A stretch of DNA of 64,000 nucleotides from Parapristionchus giblindavisi (Eukaryota; Nematoda; Chromadorea; Rhabditida; Diplogasteridae), in the NCBI GenBank assembly GCA_943737045.1, contig CALSFV010000019.1:372001-436000 (forward strand), given 5' to 3'. This document shows positions 35,101-48,953 of the stretch, one piece after another. The notes beneath the pieces are model-generated. The model was not told where the DNA came from and searched no databases. It worked only from the letters and a program-made list of their open reading frames with translations. The position numbers were made by a program, and so were the translations under genes. The first letter of the stretch is position 1. Every line of letters begins with the position of its first letter.

Positions 35101-38100
35101 TCTGTAATATTTAACTGCTGCTATAATGATCGAAGTACAAAAGTAGCTTTTACTCTGATATGATCAAGATAACTTGAGAAATATGAAAATGAAAAATGAA
35201 ACCTATCGTGTCATATACCAAATGAAAGAGCGAAAAATTCTGAATAAGATAAAATATTTCAAAGTGGTCAGTACGGCCAATATGTAAATTTATCTTTCAG
35301 TACTCTCTGTTTTTGGTACAAAACAGTATGTTACAAGTCAAATTGTCAATGATACTCAGCGAGTGATATACTAAGTGAAAGAGGAAAAAATTCTGAATGA
35401 GACGCACTCCAGGTCATGTCGATCTGTAATATTTAACTGCTGCTATAATGATCGAAGTACAAAAGTAGCTTTTACTCTGATATGATCAAGATAACTTGAG
35501 AAATATGAAAATGAAAAATGAAACCTATCGTGTCATATACCAAATGAAAGAGCGAAAAATTCTGAATAAGATAAAAAATTTCAAAGTGGTCAGTACGGCC
35601 AATATGTAAATTTATCTTTCAGTACTCTCTGTTTTTGGTACAAAACAGTATGTTACAAGTCAAATTGTCAATGATACTCAGCGAGTGATATACTATGTGA
35701 AAGAGGAAAAAATTCTGAATGAGACGCACTTCAGTTCATGTCGATCTGTAATATTTAACTGCTGCTATAATGATCGAAGTACAAAAGTAGCCTTTACTCT
35801 GATATGATCAAGATAACTTGAGAAATATGAAAATGAAAATGAATCCTATCGTGTCATATACCAAATGAAAGAGCGAAAAATTCTGAATAAGATAAACTAT
35901 TTCAAAGTGGTCAGTACGGCCAATATGTAAATTTATCTTTCAGTACTCTCTGTTTTTGGTACAAAACAGTATGTTACAAGTCAAATTGTCAATGATACTC
36001 AGCGAGTGATATACTATGTGAAAGAGGAAAAAATTCTGAATGAGACGCACTCCAGGTCATGTCGATCTGTAATATTTAACTGCTGCTATAATGATCGAAG
36101 TACAAAAGTAGCTTTTACTCTGATATGATCAAGATAACTTGAGAAATATGAAAATGAAAAATGAAACCTATCGTGTCATATACCAAATGAAAGAGCGAAA
36201 AATTCTGAATAAGATAAAATATTTCAAAGTGGTCAGTACGGCCAATATGTAAATTTATCTTTCAGTACTCTCTGTTTTTGGTACAAAACAGTATGTTACA
36301 AGTCAAATTGTCAATGATACTCAGCGAGTGATATACTATGTGAAAGAGGAAAAAATTCCGAATGAGACGCACTTCAGTTCATGTCGATCTGTAATATTTA
36401 ACTGCTGCTATAATGATCGAAGTACAAAAGTAGCCTTTACTCTGATATGATCAAGATAACTTGAGAAATATGAAAATGCAAATGAATCCTATCGTGTCAT
36501 GTACCAAATGAAAGAGCGAAAAATTCTGAATAAGATAAACTATTTCAAAGTGGTCAGTACGGCCAATATGTAAATTTATCTTTCAGTACTCTCTGTTTTT
36601 GGTACAAAACAGTATGTTACAAGTCAAATTGTCAATGATACTCAGCGAGTGATATACTATGTGAAAGAGGAAAAAATTCTGAATGAGACGCACTCCAGGT
36701 CATGTCGATCTGTAATATTTAACTGCTGCTATAATGATCGAAGTACAAAAGTAGCTTTTACTCTGATATGATCAAGATAACTTGAGAAATATGAAAATGA
36801 AAAATGAAACTTATCGTGTCATATACCAAATGAAAGAGCGAAAAATTCTGAATAAGATAAAAAATTTCAAAGTGGTCAGTACGGCCAATATGTAAATTTA
36901 TCTTTCAGTACTCTCTGTTTTTGGTACAAAACAGTATGTTACAAGTCAAATTGTCAATGATACTCAGCGAGTGATATACTATGTGAAAGAGGAAAAAATT
37001 CTGAATGAGACGCACTTCAGTTCATGTCGATCTGTAATATTTAACTGCTGCTATAATGATCGAAGTACAAAAGTAGCCTTTACTCTGATATGATCAAGAT
37101 AACTTGAGAAATATGAAAATGAAAATGAATCCTATCGTGTCATATACCAAATGAAAGAGCGAAAAATTCTGAATAAGATAAACTATTTCAAAGTGGTCAG
37201 TACGGCCAATATGTAAATTTATCTTTCAGTACTCTCTGTTTTTGGTACAAAACAGTATGTTACAAGTCAAATTGTCAATGATACTCAGCGAGTGATATAC
37301 TATGTGAAAGAGGAAAAAATTCTGAATGAGACGCACTCCAGGTCATGTCGATCTGTAATATTTAACTGCTGCTATAATGATCGAAGTACAAAAGTAGCTT
37401 TTACTCTGATATGATCAAGATAACTTGAGAAATATGAAAATGAAAAATGAAACCTATCGTGTCATATACCAAATGAAAGAGCGAAAAATTCTGAATAAGA
37501 TAAAATATTTCAAAGTGGTCAGTACGGCCAATATGTAAATTTATCTTTCAGTACTCTCTGTTTTTGGTACAAAACAGTATGTTACAAGTCAAATTGTCAA
37601 TGATACTCAGCGAGTGATATACTATGCGAAAGAGGAAAAAATTCTGAATGAGACGCACTTCAGTTCATGTCGATCTGTAATATTTAACTGCTGCTATAAT
37701 GATCGAAGTACAAAAGTAGCCTTTACTCTGATATGATCAAGATAACTTGAGAAATATGAAAATGAAAATGAATCCTATCGTGTCATATACCAAATGAAAG
37801 AGCGAAAAATTCTGAATAAGATAAACTATTTCAAAGTGGTCAGTACGGCCAATATGTAAATTTATCTTTCAGTACTCTCTGTTTTTGGTACAAAACAGTA
37901 TGTTACAAGTCAAATTGTCAATGATACTCAGCGAGTGATATACTATGTGAAAGAGGAAAAAATTTTGAATGAGACGCACTCCAGGTCATGTCGATCTGTA
38001 ATATTTAACTGCTGCTATAATGATCGAAGTACAAAAGTAGCTTTTACTCTGATATGATCAAGATAACTTGAGAAATATGAAAATGAAAAATGAAACCTAT

Positions 38101-39600
38101 CGTGTCATATACCAAATGAAAGAGCGAAAAATTCTGAATAAGATAAAAAATTTCAAAGTGGTCAGTACGGCCAATATGTAAATTTATCTTTCAGTACTCT
38201 CTGTTTTTGGTACAAAACAGTATGTTACAAGTCAAATTGTCAATGATACTCAGCGAGTGATATACTATGTGAAAGAGGAAAAAATTCCGAATGAGACGCA
38301 CTTCAGTTCATGTCGATCTGTAATATTTAACTGCTGCTATAATGATCGAAGTACAAAAGTAGCCTTTACTCTGATATGATCAAGATAACTTGAGAAATAT
38401 GAAAATGCAAATGAATCCTATCGTGTCATATACCAAATGAAAGAGCGAAAAATTCTGAATAAGATAAACTATTTCAAAGTGGTCAGTACGGCCAATATGT
38501 AAATTTATCTTTCAGTACTCTCTGTTTTTGGTACAAAACAGTATGTTACAAGTCAAATTGTCAATGATACTCAGCGAGTGATATACTAAGTGAAAGAGGA
38601 AAAAATTCTGAATGAGACGCACTCCAGGTCATGTCGATCTGTAATATTTAACTGCTGCTATAATGATCGAAGTACAAAAGTAGCTTTTACTCTGATATGA
38701 TCAAGATAACTTGAGAAATATGAAAATGAAAAATGAAACCTATCGTGTCATATACCAAATGAAAGAGCGAAAAATTCTGAATAAGATAAAAAATTTCAAA
38801 GTGGTCAGTACGGCCAATATGTAAATTTATCTTTCAGTACTCTCTGTTTTTGGTACAAAACAGTATGTTACAAGTCAAATTGTCAATGATACTCAGCGAG
38901 TGATATACTATGTGAAAGAGGAAAAAATTCTGAATGAGACGCACTTCAGTTCATGTCGATCTGTAATATTTAACTGCTGCTATAATGATCGAAGTACAAA
39001 AGTAGCCTTTACTCTGATATGATCAAGATAACTTGAGAAATATGAAAATGAAAATGAATCCTATCGTGTCATATACCAAATGAAAGAGCGAAAAATTCTG
39101 AATAAGATAAACTATTTCAAAGTGGTCAGTACGGCCAATATGTAAATTTATCTTTCAGTACTCTCTGTTTTTGGTACAAAACAGTATGTTACAAGTCAAA
39201 TTGTCAATGATACTCAGCGAGTGATATACTATGTGAAAGAGGAAAAAATTCTGAATGAGACGCACTCCAGGTCATGTCGATCTGTAATATTTAACTGCTG
39301 CTATAATGATCGAAGTACAAAAGTAGCTTTTACTCTGATATGATCAAGATAACTTGAGAAATATGAAAATGAAAAATGAAACCTATCGTGTCATATACCA
39401 AATGAAAGAGCGAAAAATTCTGAATAAGATAAAATATTTCAAAGTGGTCAGTACGGCCAATATGTAAATTTATCTTTCAGTACTCTCTGTTTTTGGTACA
39501 AAACAGTATGTTACAAGTCAAATTGTCAATGATACTCAGCGAGTGATATACTATGCGAAAGAGGAAAAAATTCTGAATGAGACGCACTTCAGTTCATGTC
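32158..39600 (+). repeat. Higher-order satellite repeats of 7 and 17 monomers
   Basis: Rare variants recur at constant displacement. TATGCGAAAG (32161 to 37627), ATTCCGAATG (32820 to 38286) and TACTAAGTG (33121 to 38587) all shift by 5466 bp, or 17 monomers. TACTAAGTG (33121 to 35372), ATTCCGAATG (34106 to 36357) and GAAACTTATCG (about 34556 to 36808) shift by 2251-2252 bp, or 7 monomers. Two nested duplication events are implied. Confidence 0.85.
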
Positions 39601-42089
39601 GATCTGTAATATTTAACTGCTGCTATAATGATCGAAGTACAAAAGTAGCCTTTACTCTGATATGATCAAGATAACTTGAGAAATATGAAAATGAAAATGA
39701 ATCCTATCGTGTCATATACCAAATCAAAGAGCGAAAAATTCTGAATAAGATAAACTATTTCAAAGTGGTCAGTACGGCCAATATGTAAATTTATCTTTCA
39801 GTACTCTCTGTTTTTGGTACAAAACAGTATGTTACAAGTCAAATTGTCAATGATACTCAGCGAGTGATATACTATGTGAAAGAGGAAAAAATTCTGAATG
39901 AGACACACTTCAGGTCATGTCGATCTGTAATATTTTACTGCTGCTATAATGATCGAAGTACAAAAGTAGCTTTTACTCTGATATGATCAAGATAACTTGA
40001 GAAATATGAAAATGAAAAATGAAACCTATCGTGTCATATACCAAATGAAAGAGCGAAAAATTCTGAATAAGATAAAATATTTCAAAGTGGTCAGTACGGC
40101 CAATATGTAAATTTATCTTTCAGTACTCTCTGTTTTTGGTACAAAACAGTATGTTACAAGTCAAATTGTCAATGATACTCAGCGAGTGATATACTATGTG
40201 AAAGAGGAAAAAATTCTGAATGAGACGCACTTCAGTTCATGTCGATCTGTAATATTTAACTGCTGCTATAATGATCGAAGTACAAAAGTAGTCTTTACTC
40301 TGATATGATCAAGATAACTTGAGAAATATGAAAATGAAAATGAATCCTATCGTGTCATATACCAAATGAAAGAGCGAAAAATTCTGAATAAGATAAACTA
40401 TTTCAAAGTGGTCAGTACGGCCAATATGTAAATTTATCTTTCAGTACTCTCTGTTTTTGGTACAAAACAGTATGTTACAAGTCAAATTGTCAATGATACT
40501 CAGCGAGTGATATACTATGTGAAAGAGGAAAGAATTCTGAATGAGACACACTTCAGGTCATGTCGATCTGTAATATGTTATTGCTGCTATAATGATCGAA
40601 GTACAAAAGTAGCTTTTACTCAGATATGATCAAGATAACTTGAGAAATATGAAAATGAAAAATGAAACCTATCGTGTCATATACCAAATGAAAGAGCGAA
40701 AAATTCTGAATAAGATAAACTATTTCAAAGTGGTCAGTACGGCCAATATGTAAATTTATCTTTCAGTACTCTCTGTTTTTGGTACAAAACAGCACGTTAC
40801 AAGTCAAATTGTCAATGATACTCAGCGAGTGATATACTATGCGAAAGAGGAAAAAATTCTGAATGAGACGCACTTCAGTTCATGTCGATCTGTAATATTT
40901 AACTGCTGCTATAATGATCGAAGTACAAAAGTAGCCTTTACTCTGATATGATCAAGATAACTTGAGAAATATGAAAATGAAAATGAATCCTATCGTGTCA
41001 TATACCAAATAAAAGAGCGAAAAATTCTGAATAAGATAAACTATTTCAAAGTGGTCAGTACGGCCAATATGTAAATTTATCTTTCAGTACTCTCTGTTTT
41101 TGGTACAAAACAGTATGTTACAAGTCAAATTGTCAATGATACTCAGCGAGTGATATACTATGTGAAAGAGGAAAAAATTCTGAATGAGACACACTTCAGG
41201 TCATGTCGATCTGTAATATTTTACTGCTGCTATAATGATCGAAGTACAAAAGTAGCTTTTACTCTGATATGATCAAGATAACTTGAGAAATATGAAAATG
41301 AAAAATGAAACCTATCGTGTCATACACCAAATGAAAGAGCGAAAAATTCTGAATAAGATAAACTATTTCAAAGTGGTCAGTACGGCCAATATGTAAATTT
41401 ATCTTTCAGTACTCTCTGTTTTTGGTACAAAACAGCACGTTACAAGTCAAATTGTCAATGATACTCAGCGAGTGATATACTATGTGAAAGAGGAAAAAAT
41501 TCTGAATGAGACGCACTTCAGGTCATGTCGATCTGTAATATTTAACTGCTGTTATAATGATCGAAGTACAAAAGTAGCCTTTACTCTGATATGATCAAGA
41601 TAACTTGAGAAATATGAAAATGGAAATGAATCCTATCGTGTCATATACCAAACGAAAGAGCGAAAAATTCTGAATAAGATAAACTATTTCAAAGTGGTCA
41701 GTACGGCCAATATGTAAATTTATCTTTCAGTACTCTCTGTTTTTGGTACAAAACAGCACGTTACAAGTCAAATTGTCAATGATACTCAGCGAGTGATATA
41801 CTATGTGAAAGAGGAAAAAATTCTGAATGAGACGCACTTCAGTCCATGTCGATCTGTAATATTTAACTGCTGCTATAATGATCGAAGTACAAAAGTAGCC
41901 TTTACTCTGATATGATCAAGATAACTTGAGAAATATGAAAATGAAAAATGAATCCTATCGTGTCATATACCAAATGAAAGAGCGAAAAATTCTGAATAAG
42001 ATAAACTATTTCAAAATGGTCAGTACGGCCAATATGTAAATTTATCTTTCAGTACTCTCTGTTTTTGGTACAAAACAGTATGTTACAAG

Positions 42090-45000
42090 TCAAATTGACA
42101 ATGATACTCAGCGAGAGATATACTATGTGAAAGAGGAAAAAATTCTGAATGAGACGCACTTCAGTTCATGTCGATCTGTAATATTTAACTGCTGCTATAA
42201 TGATCGAAGTACAAAAGTAGCCTTTACTCTGATATGGTCAAGATAACTTGAGAAATATGAAAATGAAAATGATACTTGTCGAGTAATATACCAAATGAAA
42301 GAGCGAAAAATTCTGAATAAGATAAACTATTTCAAAATGGTCAGTACGGCCAATATGTAAATTTATCTTTCAGTACTCTCTGTTTTTGGTACAAAACAGT
42401 ATGTTACAAGTCAAATTGTCAATGATACTCAGCGAGTGATATACTATGTGAAAGAGGAAAAAATTCTGAATCAGACGCACTTCAGGTCATGCCGATCTGT
42501 AACATTTAACTGCTGTTATAATGATCGAAGTACAAAAGTAGCCTTTACTTTGATATGATCAAGATAACTTGAGAAATATGAAAATGAAAATGAATCCTAT
42601 CGTGTCATATACCAAACGAAAGAGCGAAAAATTCTGAATAAGATAAACTATTTCAAAGTGGTCAGTACGGCCAATATGTAAATTTATCTTTCAGTACTCT
42701 CTGTTTTTGGTACAAAACAGTATGTTACAAGTCAAATTGTCAATGATACTCAGCGAGTGATATACTATGTGAAAGAGGAAAAAATTCTGAATGAGACGCA
42801 CTTCAGGTCATGTCGATCTGTAATATTTAACTGCTGTTATAATGATCGAAGTACAAAAGTAGCCTTTACTCTGATATGATCAAGATAACTTGAGAAATAT
42901 GAAAATGAAAATGAATCCTATCGTGTCATATACCAAATGAAAGAGCGAAAAATTCTGAATAAGATAAACTATTTCAAAGTGGTCAGTACGGCCAATATGT
43001 AAATTTATCTTTCAGTACTCTCTGTTTTTGGTACAAAACAGTATGTTACAAGTCAAATTGTCAATGATACTCAGCGAGTGATATACTATGTGAAAGAGGA
43101 AAAAATTCTGAATGAGACACACTTCAGGTCATGTCGATCTGTAATATTTTACTGCTGCTATAATGATCGAAGTACAAAAGTAGCTTTTACTCTGATATGA
43201 TCAAGATAACTTGAGAAATATGAAAATGAAAAATGAAACCTATCGTGTCATACACCAAATGAAAGAGCGAAAAATTCTGAATAAGATAAACTATTTCAAA
43301 GTGGTCAGTACGGCCAATATGTAAATTTATCTTTCAGTACTCTCTGTTTTTGGTACAAAACAGCACGTTACAAGTCAAATTGTCAATGATACTCAGCGAG
43401 TGATATACTATGTGAAAGAGGAAAAAATTCTGAATGAGACGCACTTCAGGTCATGTCGATCTGTAATATTTAACTGCTGTTATAATGATCGAAGTACAAA
43501 AGTAGCCTTTACTCTGATATGATCAAGATAACTTGAGAAATATGAAAATGGAAATGAATCCTATCGTGTCATATACCAAACGAAAGAGCGAAAAATTCTG
43601 AATAAGATAAACTATTTCAAAGTGGTCAGTACGGCCAATATGTAAATTTATCTTTCAGTACTCTCTGTTTTTGGTACAAAACAGTATGTTACAAGTCAAA
43701 TTGTCAATGATACTCAGCGAGTGATATACTATGTGAAAGAGGAAAAAATTCTGAATGAGACGCACTTCAGTTCATGTCGATCTGTAATATTTAACTGCTG
43801 CTATAATGATCGAAGTACAAAAGTAGTCTTTACTCTGATATGATCAAGATAACTTGAGAAATATGAAAATGAAAATGAATCCTATCGTGTCATATACCAA
43901 ATGAAAGAGCGAAAAATTCTGAATAAGATAAACTATTTCAAAGTGGTCAGTACGGCCAATATGTAAATTTATCTTTCAGTACTCTCTGTTTTTGGTACAA
44001 AACAGTATGTTACAAGTCAAATTGTCAATGATACTCAGCGAGTGATATACTATGTGAAAGAGGAAAGAATTCTGAATGAGACACACTTCAGGTCATGTCG
44101 ATCTGTAATATTTTATTGCTGCTATAATGATCGAAGTACAAAAGTAGCTTTTACTCAGATATGATCAAGATAACTTGAGAAATATGAAAATGAAAAATGA
44201 AACCTATCGTGTCATATACCAAATGAAAGAGCGAAAAATTCTGAATAAGATAAACTATTTCAAAGTGGTCAGTACGGCCAATATGTAAATTTATCTTTCA
44301 GTACTCTCTGTTTTTGGTACAAAACAGCACGTTACAAGTCAAATTGTCAATGATACTCAGCGAGTGATATACTATGCGAAAGAGGAAAAAATTCTGAATG
44401 AGACGCACTTCAGTTCATGTCGATCTGTAATATTTAACTGCTGCTATAATGATCGAAGTACAAAAGTAGCCTTTACTCTGATATGATCAAGATAACTTGA
44501 GAAATATGAAAATGAAAATGAATCCTATCGTGTCATATACCAAATCAAAGAGCGAAAAATTCTGAATAAGATAAACTATTTCAATGTGGTCAGTACGGCC
44601 AATATGTAAATTTATCTTTCAGTACTCTCTGTTTTTGGTACAAAACAGTATGTTACAAGTCAAATTGTCAATGATACTCAGCGAGTGATATACTATGTGA
44701 AAGAGGAAAAAATTCTGAATGAGACACACTTCAGGTCATGTCGATCTGTAATATTTTACTGCTGTTATAATGATCGAAGTACAAAAGTAGCCTTTACTCT
44801 GATATGATCAAGATAACTTGAGAAATATGAAAATGGAAATGAATCCTATCGTGTCATATACCAAACGAAAGAGCGAAAAATTCTGAATAAGATAAAATAT
44901 TCCAAAGTGGTCAGTACGGCCAATATGTAAATTTATCTTTCAGTACTCTCTGTTTTTGGTACAAAACAGCACGTTACAAGTCAAATTGTCAATGATACTC

Positions 45001-46700
45001 AGCGAGTGATATACTATGTGAAAGAGGAAAAAATTCTGAATGAGACGCACTTCAGTCCATGTCGATCTGTAATATTTAACTGCTGCTATAATGATCGAAG
45101 TACAAAAGTAGCCTTTACTCTGATATGATCAAGATAACTTGAGAAATATGAAAATGAAAAATGAATCCTATCGTGTCATATACCAAATGAAAGAGCGAAA
45201 AATTCTGAATAAGATAAACTATTTCAAAATGGTCAGTACGGCCAATATGTAAATTTATCTTTCAGTACTCTCTGTTTTTGGTACAAAACAGTATGTTACA
45301 AGTCAAATTGACAATGATACTCAGCGAGAGATATACTATGTGAAAGAGGAAAAAATTCTGAATGAGACGCACTTCAGTTCATGTCGATCTGTAATATTTA
45401 ACTGCTGCTATAATGATCGAAGTACAAAAGTAGCCTTTACTCTGATATGGTCAAGATAACTTGAGAAATATGAAAATGAAAATGATACTTGTCGAGTAAT
45501 ATCCCAAATGAAAGAGCGAAAAATTCTGAATAAGATAAACTATTTCAAAATGGTCAGTACGGCCAATATGTAAATTTATCTTTCAGTACTCTCTGTTTTT
45601 GGTACAAAACAGTATGTTACAAGTCAAATTGTCAATGATACTCAGCGAGTGATATACTATGTGAAAGAGGAAAAAATTCTGAATCAGACGCACTTCAGGT
45701 CATGCCGATCTGTAACATTTAACTGCTGTTATAATGATCGAAGTACAAAAGTAGCCTTTACTTTGATATGATCAAGATAACTTGAGAAATATGAAAATGA
45801 AAATGAATCCTATCGTGTCATATACCAAACGAAAGAGCGAAAAATTCTGAATAAGATAAACTATTTCAAAGTGGTCAGTACGGCCAATATGTAAATTTAT
45901 CTTTCAGTACTCTCTGTTTTTGGTACAAAACAGTATGTTACAAGTCAAATTGTCAATGATACTCAGCGAGTGATATACTATGTGAAAGAGGAAAAAATTC
46001 TGAATGAAACGCACTTCAGGTCATGTCGATCTGTAATATTTAACTGCTGTTATAATGATCGAAGTACAAAAGTAGCCTTTACTCTGATATGATCAAGATA
46101 ACTTGAGAAATATGAAAATGAAAATGAATCCTATCGTGTCATATACCAAATGAAAGAGCGAAAAATTCTGAATAAGATAAACTATTTCAAAGTGGTCAGT
46201 ACGGCCAATATGTAAATTTATCTTTCAGTACTCTCTGTTTTTGGTACAAAACAGTATGTTACAAGTCAAATTGACAATGATACTCAGCGAGAGATATACT
46301 ATGTGAAAGAGGAAAAAATTCTGAATGAGACGCACTTCAGTTCATGTCGATCTGTAATATTTAACTGCTGCTATAATGATCGAAGTACAAAAGTAGCCTT
46401 TACTCTGATATGGTCAAGATAACTTGAGAAATATGAAAATGAAAATGATACTTGTCGAGTAATATACCAAATGAAAGAGCGAAAAATTCTGAATAAGATA
46501 AACTATTTCAAAATGGTCAGTACGGCCAATATGTAAATTTATCTTTCAGTACTCTCTGTTTTTGGTACAAAACAGTATGTTACAAGTCAAATTGTCAATG
46601 ATACTCAGCGAGTGATATACTATGTGAAAGAGGAAAAAATTCTGAATCAGACGCACTTCAGGTCATGCCGATCTGTAACATTTAACTGCTGTTATAATGA
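42090..46700 (+). repeat. Segment of the variant satellite subfamily repeated at 10- and 3-monomer steps
   Basis: The linked variants CAGCGAGAGATATAC and GAATCAGACGCAC occur together near 42115/42470, 45321/45681 and 46288/46647, with GATACTTGTCGAGTAATA between them. The steps are about 3210 bp (10 monomers) and 966 bp (3 monomers). Confidence 0.8.
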
Positions 46701-48074
46701 TCGAAGTACAAAAGTAGCCTTTACTTTGATATGATCAAGATAACTTGAGAAATATGAAAATGAAAATGAATCCTATCGTGTCATATACCAAACGAAAGAG
46801 CGAAAAATTCTGAATAAGATAAACTATTTCAAAGTGGTCAGTACGGCCAATATGTAAATTTATCTTTCAGTACTCTCTGTTTTTGGTACAAAACAGTATG
46901 TTACAAGTCAAATTGTCAATGATACTCAGCGAGTGATATACTATGTGAAAGAGGAAAAAATTCTGAATGAGACGCACTTCAGGTCATGTCGATCTGTAAT
47001 ATTTAACTGCTGTTATAATGATCGAAGTACAAAAGTAGCCTTTACTCTGATATGATCAAGATAACATGAGAAATATGAAAATGAAAATGAATCCTATCGT
47101 GTCATATACCAAATGAAAGAGCGAAAAATTCTGAATAAGATAAACTATTTCAAAGTGGTCAGTACGGCCAATATGTAAATCTATCTTTCAGTACTCTCTG
47201 TTTTTGGTACAAAACAGTATGTTACAAGTCAAATTGTCAATGATACTCAGCGAGTGATATACTATGTGAAAGAGGAAAAAATTCTGAATGAGACGCACTT
47301 CAGGTCATGTCGATCTGTAATATTTAACTGCTGTTATAATGATCGAAGTACAAAAGTAGCCTTTACTCTGATATGATCAAGATAACTTGAGAAATATGAA
47401 AATGAAAATGAATCCTATCGTGTCATATACCAAACGAAAGAGCGAAAAATTCTGAATAAGATAAACTATTTCTAAGTGGTCAGTACGGCCAATATGTAAA
47501 TTTATCTTTCAGTACTCTCTGTTTTTGGTACAAAACAGCACGTTACAAGTCAAATTGTCAATGATACTCAGCGAGTGATATACTATGTGAAAGAGGAAAA
47601 AATTCTGAATGAGACGCACTTCAGTTCATGTCGATCTGTAATATTTAACTGCTGCTATAATGATCGAAGTACAAAAGTAGCCTTTACTCTGATATGGTCA
47701 AGATAACTTGAGAAATATGAAAATGAAAATGATACTTGTCGAGTAATATACCAAATGAAAGAGCGAAAAATTCTGAATAAGATAAACTATTTCAAAGTGG
47801 TCAGTACGGCCAATATGTAAATTTCTCTTTCAGTACTCTCTGTTTTTGTTACAAAACAGCACGTTACAAGTCAAATTGTCAATGATACTCAGCGAGTGAT
47901 CTACTATGTGAAAGAGGAAAAAATTCTGAATGAGACGCACTTCAGTTCATGTCGATCTGTAATATTTAACTGCTGCTATAATGATCGAAGTACAAAAGTA
48001 GCCTTTACTCTGATATGGTCAAGATAACTTGAGAAATATGAAAATGAAAATGATACTTGTCGAGTAATACAGTG

Positions 48075-48096
48075 CGCGACATAATTATAAGACACC
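48075..48096 (+). promoter_or_regulatory. Outer transposase-binding-like direct repeat, left end
   Basis: The 22-bp CGCGACATAATTATAAGACACC motif at the very end recurs exactly at 48249-48270. This two-site plan per end is the IR/DR arrangement known for several Tc1-like elements. Mirror sites lie at 49627-49648 and 49453-49474. Confidence 0.75.
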
Positions 48097-48248
48097 CCTA
48101 AAATTTTGGGTTTCTTGACGAAAGGTGAATGGAAATCGAAAGATGTATAAACCATTTGTATCCCCTCCTTGGATAACTAAGGTAGCCCACGTATGAGGGA
48201 ATTTCATTTAACGGTCAACGAGAAAATAAATGTTTTCCGAAATTTTAC

Positions 48249-48270
48249 CGCGACATAATTATAAGACACC
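48249..48270 (+). promoter_or_regulatory. Inner transposase-binding-like direct repeat, left end
   Basis: Identical over 22 bp to the outer site, 174 bp further in. Confidence 0.75.
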
Positions 48271-48335
48271 CTGATTTTTTTCATGAATTGCTATTTTTTT
48301 AAACTTCTACATAACAGCAACAGGGCAACAATAGG

Positions 48336-48883
48336 TTAATAATCGATGTTATGGCCCATTCTCGAGATTAGGCCAAAGGTGCCATTGGGCATGCTTCCAT
48401 GGAGGGCAGAAAACAATTGCCGCTCGATGTCGTCCCACTCCGTTTTGATGAAAGCCTTCAATTCGGCAACCGGTGTTTACTGTTTGTTGTTCTTATACAC
48501 ACGACGAACCATGATGCCCCATATGTTCTACGTGTGGTTTATATCGGGGAAACCCGTCGGGCATGGGAGAAAAGGGATGTTCTTGACTGCGAACAATGAT
48601 ATCGAGGGGTGTTGGCATGACTGGATGCACTGTCTTTCTTCGAGACCAGATGGTGGACACGGTTCTTGCTCATGAACAGAACAAGGGTAGTCTGATGCAT
48701 CACTTGATACTCCGGATAGTCCATCCTGCTGGAGCTGAAGGAGATGGGCGGCATGTCAAATTTTAGGAACGCGCCCAGAACATGGTCGAAGTTCCTCCAG
48801 CTGAAATAACGCGGATCGTTGAGAAAATCATGTCAGAAGAAGTTATATCCGTTAGGAATATAAGGGTTGAACTTGTTGTTATC
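48336..48883 (-). pseudogene. Degenerate Tc1-like transposase, longer copy (catalytic D1 region to C-terminus)
   Basis: Read on the minus strand, the frame begins near the first catalytic Asp (48881-48883, DNNKFN in place of the usual DEKKFN), then HDF-NDPRYFSWRNF, VLGAFLKFDM (the V-WGAFS block), YPEYQ, FMSKNR-HHLV and KKDSAS with the second catalytic Asp at 48632-48634. After frame disruption it continues NIWGIMVRRVY and VAELKAFIKTEWDDI and ends GHNIDY at 48336-48338. Breaks seen: TGA in the D1-D2 interval, a shift between D2 and the SPD-like segment, TAG (48528-48530) exactly where the third catalytic Glu should be, and TAA (48477-48479). The N-terminal DNA-binding half is absent. The Tc1-family assignment rests on motif order; the function is lost. 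Confidence 0.85.
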
Positions 48884-48952
48884 AGTTAATGCAATCAGAA
48901 ACCGATAATTTGAAAATTTTTGAAAAAAATATGATGTACCGTACTGGGGTGG
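48771..48952. other. Spacer of the fold-back element
   Basis: The left part (to about 48900) continues the minus-strand transposase remnant toward its N-terminal side. The right part (about 48900-48952) is AT-rich, with TTTGAAAATTTTTGAAAAAAA and a short GTACTGGGGTGGG, and I recognise nothing in it. It would be the loop of the long hairpin. Confidence 0.7.
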
Positions 48953-48953
48953 G

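Larger units (their letters stand above)
24134..48069 (+). repeat. Satellite array block 3
   Basis: About 74 monomers of the 321-322 bp satellite, all in plus orientation. The block starts mid-monomer at TATACCAAATG, just where block 2 broke off. From about 30.4 to 39.7 kb, monomers alternate between the CACTTCAGTTC/GAATCC class and the CACTCCAGGTC/GAAACC class, giving a two-monomer pattern of about 643 bp overlaid by longer repeats. From about 40.8 kb, classes with CAGCACGTTAC, TGCTGTTATAATG and CAAACGAAAGAG become common, so this end of the block is a distinct subfamily. No gene, RNA gene or other insertion is seen. Confidence 0.97.
48070..48770 (+). repeat. Left arm of the fold-back element
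   Basis: A 701-bp arm matching the inverse complement of 48953-49653 with a few scattered substitutions (for example CGCGACATAATTAT inside this arm against CGCGAAATAATTAT on the other). The match stops just beyond GTTCC at the inner end. Confidence 0.93.

Noticed and set aside
48346..48675. 109- and 66-codon frames in the fold-back arms (also 49048-49377 and 49124-49324)
   Set aside because: They are antisense to the transposase remnant; the sense strand shows the transposase C-terminal motifs. Their duplication follows from the palindrome.
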